In this document: positions 24,936 to 33,492 of the stretch, one piece after another
How positions within the stretch are numbered: position 1 is the stretch's first letter
Layout: each line of letters begins with the position of its first letter
Virus record (IMG/VR): IMGVR_UViG_3300031857_016023
Location: 1-64,000 of that record
DNA: 64,000 bases
Strand: one strand, 5' to 3'
Source: a virus
Translations under genes and position numbers: made by a program
Notes under the pieces: model-generated
Databases searched by the model: none
What the model was told of the DNA's origin: nothing
What the model saw: only the letters and a program-made list of their open reading frames with translations

Positions 24936-25108
24936 TATTCTTCCTTAGGTGCGTTCTTATTTTTCTTTTCGTGTTTAACTGGAATTGAAGCAAGAATTTC
25001 AGCTTCAATCATTGTTTTTTTAAACTCATTAGGATTGACACAGAATTTGCCTGCCATCATCCGTTTGGTCGATTTACTCAACCGAAAGTTTCTATCTCGC
25101 TTGTTCAT
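24935..25108 (-). CDS. Small basic phage protein (57 aa)
   Basis: This short frame encodes MNKRDRNFRLSKSTKRMMAG, then a helical KKTMIEAEILASIPVKH and a charged tail ending KEE. GGAG lies five bases upstream of the ATG, and the stop overlaps the next start (TAATG), so it is a real coupled gene. I recall similar small proteins in marine T4-like phages. A basic N-terminus could bind nucleic acid. No known function. Confidence 0.72.
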   Translation of the reverse strand: MNKRDRNFRLSKSTKRMMAGKFCVNPNEFKKTMIEAEILASIPVKHEKKNKNAPKEE

Positions 25109-25124
25109 AATATCTCCATGTAAA

Positions 25125-25142
25125 GCGGGGCAAAAGCCCCGC
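25125..25142 (-). terminator. Hairpin terminator after hsp20
   Basis: The minus strand reads GCGGGGC-TTTT-GCCCCGC followed by TTTACA. The seven-bp GC stem with a four-base loop starts five bases after the hsp20 stop. The T-run is short, so it may be partial or stabilise the mRNA end. Confidence 0.7.
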
Positions 25143-25146
25143 TGAG

Positions 25147-25632
25147 TTATGCTACTTTCTTCTCTTGTAGAAGTTGCGGCTTAAACTCTTTAAGTTCATT
25201 ACCAATTTCAATCTTGCGTGGTTTCTTGTGTTCAGGAATTACATTCTCTAAACCAATACGCAAAATTCCATCTTTAAACTCTGCACCTTTAACTTCTACG
25301 GTGTCAGCAATAGTCAATTGTTTTGTAAATGACCGAGTGCCAATACCACGATGCAGATAAGTCACATCAACATCTTTTTCTTTTTTCTCACCTTTGATAG
25401 TCAATGTACCATCTTCTGCTGTAATTTCAATATCTTCTTTACTGAATCCAGCAATAGCAAGTTCAACGACATAGTGAGTGTCTTTTAACTTGATGATGTT
25501 ATGTGGTGGAAAAGATTGGGTTACTTTTGTTGCATTATCTACATTCAAAAGTCTTTCTACATCATCAAAGAAACGCTCAAAACCCAATGTTGTGTGAGCC
25601 AATGGCCCAAATGAAATATGACCGAGTGTCAT
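25147..25632 (-). CDS. Small heat-shock protein Hsp20 (IbpA type)
   Basis: This 161-residue protein has an N-terminal arm with GFERFFDDVERLL at 17-29, typical of IbpA, and an alpha-crystallin domain at about 40-140 (VVELAIAGFSKEDIEITAED, then TYLHRGIGTRSFTKQL, then FKDGILRIGLEN). IPEHKKPRKIEI follows. It holds unfolded proteins for refolding and is common in T4-like cyanophages, where it may help virion assembly. A perfect TATAAATA late motif lies about 60 bp upstream, and AGGAG lies about nine bases before the ATG. Confidence 0.94.
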   Translation of the reverse strand: MTLGHISFGPLAHTTLGFERFFDDVERLLNVDNATKVTQSFPPHNIIKLKDTHYVVELAIAGFSKEDIEITAEDGTLTIKGEKKEKDVDVTYLHRGIGTRSFTKQLTIADTVEVKGAEFKDGILRIGLENVIPEHKKPRKIEIGNELKEFKPQLLQEKKVA

Positions 25633-25690
25633 GTTGTTTTCTCCTATTAAGCGAGTTAATCAAATAGCGGCCCATTAGGCGCCGCACCAT

Positions 25691-25698
25691 TATTTATA
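25691..25698 (-). promoter_or_regulatory. T4-type late promoter (TATAAATA) for hsp20
   Basis: An exact TATAAATA on the minus strand sits in the 73-bp gap between regA and hsp20. Between it and the hsp20 start, a GCGGC...GCCGC hairpin (25667-25685) would form in the leader or end the regA transcript. Confidence 0.75.
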
Positions 25699-25705
25699 CA
25701 ACAAT

Positions 25706-26110
25706 TTAATAATCGGATGTTTTTTTGCCAATGTTGTATTTGGCAATTAAATCCCAATCATCTTTTTCTTTAAACGAAATAATCTTTATTTGGTGTAAAG
25801 GTGCTATATTACCTTCAATCAATCTACGGTTCAATATCTTTACAAGACCCCATTCTTCCAATAGATTAGCAATTGCATTCCGTCTTTGTATATCATTCTC
25901 TGAAATATTGGATGGTTTACCATCTAGTGCAAATAATTCTTTGAAATGTACAATATAATACTTGCCTTGTTTATGTAAAATATGGCAAGATTGGTATAAT
26001 ACTTTTTCTTTCCGTGAAGAAACACCAATACGAGTAAGAGTTTCCCTTACCTTTAAAAAATCGTCTTGTTCGTTAAGGCTTACCTCAACAAACTGAGTCA
26101 AGTCAACCAT
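25706..26110 (-). CDS. regA: RegA translational repressor
   Basis: This 134-residue protein aligns by eye with T4 RegA: DFLKVRETLTRIGVSSRKEK, then VLYQSCHILHKQGKYYIVHF, WGLVKI and IISFKEKDDWDLIAKYNIG. RegA binds start regions of early phage mRNAs and blocks their translation, including its own and replication genes. It is 12 residues longer than in T4. It is the last gene of the gp45-gp44-gp62-regA operon, the same order as in T4. Confidence 0.95.
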   Translation of the reverse strand: MVDLTQFVEVSLNEQDDFLKVRETLTRIGVSSRKEKVLYQSCHILHKQGKYYIVHFKELFALDGKPSNISENDIQRRNAIANLLEEWGLVKILNRRLIEGNIAPLHQIKIISFKEKDDWDLIAKYNIGKKTSDY

Positions 26111-26111
26111 A

Positions 26112-26495
26112 TTACTTCCTTAATCCACCGGTATCGGTTTGTTCTTTTAGTTGTTGGATCTGGTCTTTGCTTAGTAAGCGGAGTGCCTCACGGGCCTTTG
26201 AATCAGAGAAACCATAGACTTGTTTTATACATTCTAAATCATCACTTTTCTCAGACTTAACCCACTTCGCAAATGGTCTTTTTTGGGACCTGACGGTATT
26301 TAGTAAAAAGTCATTTTGCAACTTCTTATCCAGAAAATGGCGTCTGTTCATTTCATTTGCATACAGAACGCAATCTTTATGGTAAGATAAAGAACGATTA
26401 ATAATGAATGAATTGTATTCTTTTTCTGTCAGGTCGTCAACAATTAACTGTTTTTTACCTTGTAAAATCTCTTTGACAAAATCGAATGGGTTCAT
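26112..26495 (-). CDS. 62: Clamp-loader small subunit, gp62
   Basis: This 127-residue protein lies between gp44 and regA as in T4. It has the gp62-like opening FDFVKEILQGKKQLI and the central INRSLSYHKDCVLYANEMN followed by FLLNTVRSQKRPFAKW. It is shorter than T4 gp62 (187). It overlaps gp44 by four bases, consistent with translational coupling that sets the 4:1 subunit ratio. It helps open and load the gp45 clamp. Confidence 0.9.
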   Translation of the reverse strand: MNPFDFVKEILQGKKQLIVDDLTEKEYNSFIINRSLSYHKDCVLYANEMNRRHFLDKKLQNDFLLNTVRSQKRPFAKWVKSEKSDDLECIKQVYGFSDSKAREALRLLSKDQIQQLKEQTDTGGLRK

Positions 26496-27424
26496 ACAAA
26501 CTCACAAGATACCATTAGTTCAGTCAGACAAGCCACCGTATTCACTTCTTGATCAGCAACAAACGCAGCCTTGTATTGATAGTCAGCGAGAATGATGACC
26601 GCTTGTGGAATTGATTGCGGTTTCATTACATCATAAAGAGAATCATAAATCTTACGATACAAAACCGTACTATCAATTTCGTGTGTTGCAACCCACTTAC
26701 GAATAGAAGCAAAGTCTTTTGATGAAATAGATTTGGTTAGTTCATCAATAGATACATCAGCAATCTGTGTAAGAATACCTGTATCGATTTTACCAAACTG
26801 AGAATAACGCTGAAGTTCATTCAGCACACGGCGAAAATCTGGGAAATGTTTTTTGATTAACTCAGCAAGAACCTTGTCATCTGCGTCAACGGATTCACTT
26901 TGCAAAATTGTTTGAATTCGCTTGAAGAACGCCGCAGCCATCTTGGCCTTCTCACCATTCTTGAGGCCAAAGTCGATGACGGCACAACGACTATGAAGCG
27001 GATCTATAATGCGATTTTTGTAATTACAAGTAAATATGAAAGAACAATTACCTGCAAATTCTTCTATCGCATTACGGAGAGCCGGTTGAGTTGAGTTTGG
27101 ATTTAGATAATCCGCTTCGTCAATGATGATGACCTTACGGCCACCAGAGAGTGACATTGATGAAGCATAATTTTTAATCTTGGTTCTAAATGTGTCAATA
27201 CCACTTTCATCAGAACCATTGATTACCATGAAGTCGCAACCGATTTCGTTGCACATCGCTTTCGCTATCGTGGTCTTGCCTACGCCGGCTCCACCACTCA
27301 ATAGGAGATTCGGTATCTCCTTTTGATTCACATATTCCTGAAACGGCTTTTTCAGACGGTCTGGAAGAATACAATCTTCCACCGTCTGAGGCCGATACTT
27401 CTCTGTCCATAACAAATGTTCCAT
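26492..27424 (-). CDS. 44: Clamp-loader large subunit, gp44 (AAA+)
   Basis: This 310-residue AAA+ ATPase has Walker A GGAGVGKT at 44-51, Walker B IIIDEAD with D102/E103, sensor 1 in FTCNYKNRIIDPL and the SRC arginine-finger motif at 145-147. It forms the ATP-driven clamp loader with gp62. Length and order match T4 gp44 (319). Confidence 0.96.
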   Translation of the reverse strand: MEHLLWTEKYRPQTVEDCILPDRLKKPFQEYVNQKEIPNLLLSGGAGVGKTTIAKAMCNEIGCDFMVINGSDESGIDTFRTKIKNYASSMSLSGGRKVIIIDEADYLNPNSTQPALRNAIEEFAGNCSFIFTCNYKNRIIDPLHSRCAVIDFGLKNGEKAKMAAAFFKRIQTILQSESVDADDKVLAELIKKHFPDFRRVLNELQRYSQFGKIDTGILTQIADVSIDELTKSISSKDFASIRKWVATHEIDSTVLYRKIYDSLYDVMKPQSIPQAVIILADYQYKAAFVADQEVNTVACLTELMVSCEFV

Positions 27425-27453
27425 AAGAACCTTTCACATATATCATAATTTAA

Positions 27454-28140
27454 TTAAGCTACTTTTTCAAATTTAGAACCTTGCTCAGTTGTAATCCAAT
27501 ATTGCAACGGAAGGTTTTTGTTTTTAAAATGTGAAATGCCTTTAGATGAGATAGAAACTTCGTAAGTGCCTGCCAATACCTTTGTAATGTTTTCTGTTTT
27601 GAAAATCATTTTGTATTTGTTGCCATTACCATTTGCAATTTCCAAAGCATCGGTGTGAGCAGAATCATTCTGCAAGTCAAGTGTAACAACACTTACTTTT
27701 TTGCCATCTGATTCAATTGCAATCTGTGGCGAAGCAAGAACACCAGCAGCTCGCAAGACCCAATCAAAATCTTCAGCCGTCAAATCAAATTTGATTTCTG
27801 CATCTGGCATTGTCAACGCTTTTTCTGGAGGTGTGACAATCATATTTGCAGGAGTGAAACGATACTTGATTTTAGAGCGACCTTTGTTACCAACAATCGT
27901 AACTTGTTTGTCATCGAATTCAAATGACGGGTCATCTTTGTGTAGAGAAATGACCGACAAGAAATTGTTTAGGTCATAGATGCCAAACTCAGCAGGAATA
28001 TCTTCTTTGATATCCACTTCAGCAAGAATATTCTTGTGTGAAGATACTGTCTTTAGCGTTTTACCTTTTTTGAAAAGGATACCTTGGTTAATTGCACCAA
28101 AGTTTTTGAGAACCGAAATGGTTTCGTTTGATAATTTCAT
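27454..28140 (-). CDS. 45: Sliding clamp, gp45
   Basis: This 228-residue protein has two repeated beta-rich halves typical of T4 gp45, starting MKLSNETISVLKNFGAINQG with KGRSKIKYRFTPANMIVT in the middle. The length equals T4 gp45 (228). It tethers gp43 to DNA and, in T4, activates late transcription with gp33 and gp55. GAGAGG lies just upstream of the start. It heads the 45-44-62-regA operon. Confidence 0.95.
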   Translation of the reverse strand: MKLSNETISVLKNFGAINQGILFKKGKTLKTVSSHKNILAEVDIKEDIPAEFGIYDLNNFLSVISLHKDDPSFEFDDKQVTIVGNKGRSKIKYRFTPANMIVTPPEKALTMPDAEIKFDLTAEDFDWVLRAAGVLASPQIAIESDGKKVSVVTLDLQNDSAHTDALEIANGNGNKYKMIFKTENITKVLAGTYEVSISSKGISHFKNKNLPLQYWITTEQGSKFEKVA

Positions 28141-28155
28141 TTGTACCTCTCATAA

Positions 28156-28494
28156 TTAAGATTTATCAATAGAGTATATTGTATCATGTTCGTATAGAAA
28201 CATGAGGCAACACATAGCATGGGCTAAATGATGTTTACCAGATTCAGGATCTAATTGTTCACCTTCTTTCCATGCCCATAGGTGGCGATTTAAAGCATCA
28301 AAGTAACGGCGTTTAGAATCTGGCACATACTTCCAATTGTCAGGTTCATACTTCTCTGCGCCAAATGTTAAAATTTCCACCGTTGCTTTGAGCGCCGCAG
28401 GTGGTAATAAACCATATTGTAATTTACCGCCATCAAATTTACGGCCACCTGTTGTAGCCGTTTGTGAAGCTTTGACTACATCTTTATTTTTCAT
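28156..28494 (-). CDS. DUF5664 / dATP-dGTP diphosphohydrolase-like protein
   Basis: This 112-residue helical protein carries GGRKFDGGKLQYGLLPPAAL at 16-35, FGAEKYEPDNWK at 44-55, FDALNRHLWAWKEGE and HHLAHAMCCLMFL at 88-100. That is the MazG-like all-alpha DUF5664 family, annotated as the N-terminal domain of dATP/dGTP diphosphohydrolases. Conserved Glu, His and Asp residues would bind magnesium. It may trim the nucleotide pool; no other Z-genome genes (such as a PurZ homologue) are seen here. It sits just upstream of gp45. Confidence 0.84.
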   Translation of the reverse strand: MKNKDVVKASQTATTGGRKFDGGKLQYGLLPPAALKATVEILTFGAEKYEPDNWKYVPDSKRRYFDALNRHLWAWKEGEQLDPESGKHHLAHAMCCLMFLYEHDTIYSIDKS

Positions 28495-29312
28495 TACAGT
28501 TTGCCTGTAAATTGTGCAACTGAAGGCATATTTCCTGTAAAAGCATATGTACCAATGTGCTGAGTTTTAACCCAAGGACACAAATATACTTGACCGCCAA
28601 TTTTACGCCACATTTGACAGAACATATAATCTTCACTTAGATAACGATCAGAACCACCACCAGTAATCGAATCTTTACTGTCAATTACAGTATCAAAATA
28701 TGCATGAATGTATCTTGAACCATCAAAGTGAGCTTGACCAACATGATCTGGTTTATAATGAATCATTGGATAAGCATTTTTCATCTTATCAAATACATGT
28801 CGTTTGACCATCATATAGCCTGTACCAATTTCCAAAACTTCTAATGGTTCAGTCACTTGAAAAGAAGAAGTTCCTTTTACAACATTAAACACATATTCAC
28901 CAACCAAATTTTCTAGCTCTCTTGGATCCATATCTGGATGTTTTCTTGCAGCTAGAGCTACGTTACCCCAATTAATAGATTTTTTAGGATAAGGACCGCC
29001 AATCACATCTTTATCCAATGCCAACATGGCCAAGACATCTTGAGGATTAAAGTGAATGTCACTATCAATGAAAAGTAGATGAGTAAAATTTTCTGAGCGG
29101 AGAAATTCATCTACCAAATAATTTCGTGCTCTTGTGATAAGAGATTCGTTAAAAAGAAAAGAAAATTTGGTTTCGATACCATACTGGCCTAAACTTGTTT
29201 GTAGATCTAGACATGATTTGATATAGAGGCCGTGAGCCATACCACCATACATTGGTGTGGCAATAAATATTCTATTCTTTTTTAAATCTTCAATTTTTGC
29301 TTGAATTTCCAT
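28494..29312 (-). CDS. GT-A family glycosyltransferase
   Basis: This 272-residue protein has the phage GT-A pattern: IFIATPMYGGMAHGLYI at about 16-32, SLITRARNYLVDEFL at about 57-71, THLLFIDSDIHFNPQDVL at about 77-94 with the D-S-D metal site, and VIGGPYPKK at about 101-109. EDYMFCQMWRKIGGQVYLCP at the C-terminal side carries the acceptor-side acidic residue. It resembles predicted transferases in many T4-like phages. Targets may be modified DNA bases or surface glycans. A strong terminator lies upstream, so it starts a new unit. Confidence 0.88.
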   Translation of the reverse strand: MEIQAKIEDLKKNRIFIATPMYGGMAHGLYIKSCLDLQTSLGQYGIETKFSFLFNESLITRARNYLVDEFLRSENFTHLLFIDSDIHFNPQDVLAMLALDKDVIGGPYPKKSINWGNVALAARKHPDMDPRELENLVGEYVFNVVKGTSSFQVTEPLEVLEIGTGYMMVKRHVFDKMKNAYPMIHYKPDHVGQAHFDGSRYIHAYFDTVIDSKDSITGGGSDRYLSEDYMFCQMWRKIGGQVYLCPWVKTQHIGTYAFTGNMPSVAQFTGKL

Positions 29313-29332
29313 GACAACTCCATAAACGAAAA

Positions 29333-29366
29333 AGAGGAAGTAACACCTATATGTATTACTTCCTCT
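29333..29366 (-). terminator. Rho-independent terminator after the HTH gene
   Basis: An 11-bp perfect inverted repeat (AGAGGAAGTAA / TTACTTCCTCT) with a 12-base loop is followed on the minus strand by TTTT. It ends the small HTH gene and isolates it from the glycosyltransferase gene downstream. Confidence 0.85.
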
Positions 29367-29385
29367 ACGCTTTTCCTAAACTATT

Positions 29386-29661
29386 TTAGGCAAAAGCACG
29401 CTCTCCCTGAGCACGCAGAGCAGCAATTCCTGCTGCTACGAGGCGTTTGGTCGGCTGACCAAGGCGATAGAAAGAAACTTTGTCGCCATTCGCATTGATG
29501 CGAGTGTTCAGGTAAATTGCATGACCTTCGTTACGCAACTCATTGATGGTTGCGGAAGGATTTGCAATACCAAAAACAGACTGCATCTTAGCAACGGTGA
29601 GGGTGTTGTAGTCGCTGTCTTTCGAAAGATAGGCGAGAACTTTAGCTTTAGCTGATTTCAT
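29386..29661 (-). CDS. Small winged-helix/HTH protein
   Basis: The ATG at 29661 (91 residues) has GGAG nine bases upstream; an earlier ATG at 29676 overlaps that site. The product reads as a winged helix: AKAKVLAYLSKDSDYNTLTV, then QSVFGIANPSATINELRNEG (recognition helix region), then INANGDKVSFYRLG as the wing. The C-terminus is Ala/Arg-rich. It is a monocistronic unit with a perfect sigma70 promoter and flanking terminators, and its codons are GC-richer than those of neighbours, suggesting strong early expression as a regulator or DNA-coating protein. Targets are unknown. Confidence 0.85.
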   Translation of the reverse strand: MKSAKAKVLAYLSKDSDYNTLTVAKMQSVFGIANPSATINELRNEGHAIYLNTRINANGDKVSFYRLGQPTKRLVAAGIAALRAQGERAFA

Positions 29662-29700
29662 TACAAATAACTCCATAAATTGGTCTCAACAAGGTAAACA

Positions 29701-29725
29701 TTTGAGAGGAGACCGTTCTCTCAAA
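29701..29725 (-). promoter_or_regulatory. Leader hairpin of the HTH gene
   Basis: TTTGAGAG and CTCTCAAA form an inverted repeat in the leader just downstream of the sigma70 promoter and about 40 bases before the HTH start. It may stabilise the mRNA or be an operator for the encoded protein. Confidence 0.45.
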
Positions 29726-29737
29726 TTCGATAATATA

Positions 29738-29766
29738 ATTATAACATTTCTAAGTAAGTAAGTCAA
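29738..29766 (-). promoter_or_regulatory. Strong sigma70-type promoter (TTGACT-17-TATAAT)
   Basis: On the minus strand TTGACT (29766-29761) and TATAAT (29743-29738) are separated by exactly 17 bp. It lies upstream of the HTH gene, within a 160-bp noncoding gap, so it is an early host-polymerase promoter. Confidence 0.88.
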
Positions 29767-29793
29767 CACTTTTATAGGCAAATGTGTAAAAAG

Positions 29794-29815
29794 GGGCCTG
29801 TGTTGCCACAGGCCC
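29794..29815 (-). terminator. Rho-independent terminator after the CobS-like gene
   Basis: The minus strand reads GGGCCTGTG-GCAA-CACAGGCCC followed by CTTTTT. The nine-bp stem with a GNRA-type loop and T-run, about 20 bases after the CobS-like stop, is a textbook terminator. Confidence 0.9.
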
Positions 29816-29836
29816 AAGTGCCGAACTACAAACTTA

Positions 29837-31033
29837 TTAGAAAGGTTGTGATGCATCAGTACCTTCAACCTTAACTTCTTCTACTACAGGTTCAGGCTGA
29901 GGTGCCAAAATCTCATCGGCAGAAGCACCTGCATCAACTTTGGTATACAGGTCAACAAAGGATGCTTTAGTGTCATCATCAAAGCGATTCAAACACAAAG
30001 TAATTGCCTTCATTTTATCACCAAAGATGCCGTATGTTTCAACGATATGTACTAAACGGCGAGTAGAAATCACTTCATCGCAACCACCATCGGCGAATGT
30101 TTTACGAATCACATCAGCCCATGTAACCAGTTTCTCAGCGAAATCTTCATCAGATTTGCCAGCAGAAGTAAGTTCCTTTTGAATAATCTTACACTCAGTT
30201 TTTACTGGCGGAAATTCTTGTTCCATTGTGGTACGAAAACGCTCGAGAAATGCTTCGTTCAAAACATTGGTGAACATATAACGACCATCATCTGAACCTT
30301 TACCTTTTGTATTCGCAGTAGCAAACACGGTGAAACCAGGTGCAGGTGAAATTAATTCACCTTTCTTTTTCAACATAAACGGTTTGCCTTCTAATACACG
30401 CTGCAAACTGGAAAGATTCTGAGCACCGTAATCAATCTCATCGATACACAGAACGGCACCTTGACGAGCGGCAGTAGTTACAGGACCATCACGCCATTCC
30501 ATATTACCATCAATCAACACATAGTTACCAAGAAGGTCACTCTCATCGGTTTCAGGTGTCATTGATACGCAAATGAACTTGCGTTTTGCCTTAGCACAGG
30601 CTTGTTCAATTGACATGGTCTTACCGTTACCAGAATGACCAGAGATGAATACAGGAAAGAACCGCATCGATTGAACGATTGACAATACATCATCAAAGTT
30701 ACCAAACGGTACATAGTTTTTGTAAGCAACAGGAACTAGATTCGTTACATCTAGGTCGGTAGTCACATTACTGATTTTGTGGTTTGATTTTTCTACTTGT
30801 TTAGCCATAGGAATCACTTGTGCTTGTAGAGCAGGTTGCATATCAATATTGGAACCTGGTACACGATACTGACCACGACCAACACGGTTAGAATCTTCTT
30901 TAGTGAAGAATTGGGTTGATTTAAGACCAATCTTGGTCGCAATCGCTTTGATTTCTGATTTAGTGATTGTTTGTTTGCCAGTAGCAATCAAGGCATCAAT
31001 AAACTTTTGTTTTTGTTCGGCACGACTAATCAT
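29837..31033 (-). CDS. CobS/MoxR-like AAA+ ATPase
   Basis: This 398-residue AAA+ protein has Walker A GHSGNGKT at 132-139, Walker B VLCIDEID with D198/E199, a sensor Asn in FATANTKG at about 242-249 and FLERF as an arginine-finger region. It is annotated as CobS (cobaltochelatase) in cyanophages. With the VWA protein upstream it forms a MoxR/VWA-type pair that remodels proteins or inserts metal. No other cobalamin genes are present in the window. The N-terminal 90 residues are a separate helical domain. AGGAG lies about nine bases before the ATG. Confidence 0.9.
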   Translation of the reverse strand: MISRAEQKQKFIDALIATGKQTITKSEIKAIATKIGLKSTQFFTKEDSNRVGRGQYRVPGSNIDMQPALQAQVIPMAKQVEKSNHKISNVTTDLDVTNLVPVAYKNYVPFGNFDDVLSIVQSMRFFPVFISGHSGNGKTMSIEQACAKAKRKFICVSMTPETDESDLLGNYVLIDGNMEWRDGPVTTAARQGAVLCIDEIDYGAQNLSSLQRVLEGKPFMLKKKGELISPAPGFTVFATANTKGKGSDDGRYMFTNVLNEAFLERFRTTMEQEFPPVKTECKIIQKELTSAGKSDEDFAEKLVTWADVIRKTFADGGCDEVISTRRLVHIVETYGIFGDKMKAITLCLNRFDDDTKASFVDLYTKVDAGASADEILAPQPEPVVEEVKVEGTDASQPF

Positions 31034-31083
31034 AATGTAAAACTCCTATCAAAGAAAAATAATTATATCAAATAAACCACAAG

Positions 31084-33465
31084 TTATGCGGCAATACCTT
31101 GGATGAACCGAGATACTAACACACGATTTACTGCCCGTTTCTTATTGTATTTGGCAAAGGCAGTTGCCAATTTACGAGCAGAGAATTTGCCTTCTACTTC
31201 AATACCATCATCATCGTTGGTGGTAAGTTCTTCGCCACCTGAAATGAAAAAGAAATTCTCATAACCAGGTAGTTTACAAGCAAGATACTTTTCACTCTTA
31301 AACTGTTTGACGGCCTGCTTACGCATATCATCAGCAGCTTCACGACCAATATCTTGACTTAATTGCCAGTAGTCTTTATTTCCATTGTAAAGATACCTGT
31401 TAGTTAGAATCCATTTGGTTTCACGGGTAGGTACAATAAAGAAACCAAACACACGAGCACCAGTTACTTTTTGAAACCACATCAATAGATTTTTAGGAAT
31501 ATCTTCGTTATAACTAGAAAGTTTCATTTCAAATTTGTTTTGACGGTCACGCATCATAATAACTTTTTCACCAGTCCAATAAGCTTCTTGTTTTTTAATT
31601 TTCTCCATTAAACCAGTATCACTATTCAAAACTTCTTTTTCAATCCAATAACTATTGGTACTATCAGCATCACCGTCATGGATTACAACCAAACTACAAA
31701 TGTCCAGATTGTTAACCTTCTTAAAGGTTTTCATAATCTCAGCCGTAGCAATAATCGCCTGTGACATTGGTGTATTGTTGAGTTGCTCAGATTCTGGTCT
31801 AGGCGAACGCCGATAGTTTATTTCTTTGTATGAATCCATAAGCAAACACATATTCTTTAATGCAGCCGTAAACTCAGAACCAGACATTTTAGAATTTAGA
31901 TATTCACGCAAATGAACATTACCAAACTCCATTTCACCAAAGTTTTTAGTGAACGAATTATATTTACTATCTCCTTTATAGTTAGCGTATTCATGCTTAA
32001 AGATATTATATTCTTGATTTCCGTATTCACAATTAAAACCTAAATCCATAGCACGAACGGCACCTGATTCAGTAAAACCATAAACAACAAACGGAATGTT
32101 CACTTTGCGGCAGAACATCGACAATACCAAAATCTGCTCAATAGAACCAGACATATTCTTTGACATTGAACCTGAACGGTCAAGTAACAATACCAGGCCA
32201 TGCGATTTGCCTTTGGGTGTCATCATTACTTTACGGAAAATGTTGTCATCAAATTTGTACGATGATAATTTGTTAATGTCAATATCGCCTGTGTCAGACA
32301 GTTTAGATTTACTAAATGCTTTGGCAGCCTTACGCATTTCAAATTCTTTCGCAAGTAGACCAATGTACCGCTCATTACGGCGTTTGAATTCATTGACCAA
32401 CTCCATTGCTTTTTCTGGTTTAAGGTATTTCTCTTTAACGAACTTGGCATATTCTTTTGTCATCAACTCCTGAACTCGCTTCGCAGGTGTAATGATATTG
32501 TTCATGTTTGGCTTAGGAATATCCACATACAAAAACTCTTTGCACTTATCATCAAGCAATTGCACTTCGTTACGGCGATAGTTTTGATCCGTTTCACAAG
32601 TAGGGTCAAATTGGTCAACATCACCAGGATGAGATTCTTTATCGTGGTTAATGCTATTACCATTCTCTAATTCATCGTCACCTGGTTCTTCACCACCAGC
32701 TTGACTGCGTTTAGATTTAGTATCGCCTTCTTCAAACTCATCACTTGGAGAATTGCCTTCACCTTTACCATCTTCATCATCTTCACCGTCATCACCATAG
32801 TCAGAATCATAATCAGACATATCATAGCCGTCATCATCGCTTTCATCGGCCATATTCGCCATCATGTCATCATAATACTGTAATGCCATTTCATGTTGTT
32901 CTTCTTTTGAATACTCATACACCTTGTTAGTGATACGAACAACATCGTCCCAGGTTTCTGCAGCCTGAACTTCTTTCACCAATAATTCTTCTTTAGCAGA
33001 GAATTGAATCCATGTGGAAGACCATTGTGATTTGCTGAATAGATTCAGTCGGTCAATAAATGGCATTTCGTTTACCTCACGACCTTTAATACCAAAGAAA
33101 TCACGGATATTTAATTCTTGGTATGCTTGACGGAAAGAAGAATTTAAACCAGGATATTTGCGTTTAACTTTCTTTTCGATACGAGCATCTTCAATGACAT
33201 TCAAAAAGTTTTTGTAATTTTTGTTCTTGTCATTGTCCATCACCGCATCGTGCCAACCTTCGGCAGGAGTATAGAGAGCATGACCAACTTCATGGCCAAC
33301 CAACAGGTCATAGATAATACCTGTCATGTTTTGCCAGATAGGCAAATAGAGAATACGATTCTTGGTATCAAATTTAGCGGTGTTGATTTTCTGGTGCTGA
33401 ACCGAAAGATTCTCGGTTGCCAGTAATTTCGCTAATTGGGATTTTTGTTCGGCAGTAAAAGACAT
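31084..33465 (-). CDS. CobT-like VWA protein with HExGH motif
   Basis: I chose the ATG at 33465 (793 residues) because GAGGG lies four to five bases upstream. The protein has HEVGHALY from H58, a zinc-peptidase-like helix with a distal glutamate-rich VIEDARIEKK; a long acidic low-complexity region at about 207-290; and a VWA domain with the MIDAS motif DRSGSMS from 429. The order matches cobaltochelatase CobT-like proteins of T4-like phages. It is expected to act with the AAA+ protein downstream. Cobalt chelation is the name given in databases; a protein-remodelling role is just as likely. Confidence 0.9.
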   Translation of the reverse strand: MSFTAEQKSQLAKLLATENLSVQHQKINTAKFDTKNRILYLPIWQNMTGIIYDLLVGHEVGHALYTPAEGWHDAVMDNDKNKNYKNFLNVIEDARIEKKVKRKYPGLNSSFRQAYQELNIRDFFGIKGREVNEMPFIDRLNLFSKSQWSSTWIQFSAKEELLVKEVQAAETWDDVVRITNKVYEYSKEEQHEMALQYYDDMMANMADESDDDGYDMSDYDSDYGDDGEDDEDGKGEGNSPSDEFEEGDTKSKRSQAGGEEPGDDELENGNSINHDKESHPGDVDQFDPTCETDQNYRRNEVQLLDDKCKEFLYVDIPKPNMNNIITPAKRVQELMTKEYAKFVKEKYLKPEKAMELVNEFKRRNERYIGLLAKEFEMRKAAKAFSKSKLSDTGDIDINKLSSYKFDDNIFRKVMMTPKGKSHGLVLLLDRSGSMSKNMSGSIEQILVLSMFCRKVNIPFVVYGFTESGAVRAMDLGFNCEYGNQEYNIFKHEYANYKGDSKYNSFTKNFGEMEFGNVHLREYLNSKMSGSEFTAALKNMCLLMDSYKEINYRRSPRPESEQLNNTPMSQAIIATAEIMKTFKKVNNLDICSLVVIHDGDADSTNSYWIEKEVLNSDTGLMEKIKKQEAYWTGEKVIMMRDRQNKFEMKLSSYNEDIPKNLLMWFQKVTGARVFGFFIVPTRETKWILTNRYLYNGNKDYWQLSQDIGREAADDMRKQAVKQFKSEKYLACKLPGYENFFFISGGEELTTNDDDGIEVEGKFSARKLATAFAKYNKKRAVNRVLVSRFIQGIAA

Positions 33466-33492
33466 AATACCCTCATTCATTATTATTTAACC

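Noticed and set aside
29686-29868. A 60-codon minus-strand frame over the CobS terminator and HTH promoter
   Set aside because: It runs through a terminator and a sigma70 promoter and overlaps the CobS end out of frame; it is best read as noncoding.
31034-31083. A sigma70 promoter for the CobS-like gene
   Set aside because: TATAAT is present in the gap, but no -35-like hexamer lies at 16-18 bp; transcription from the CobT promoter is enough.
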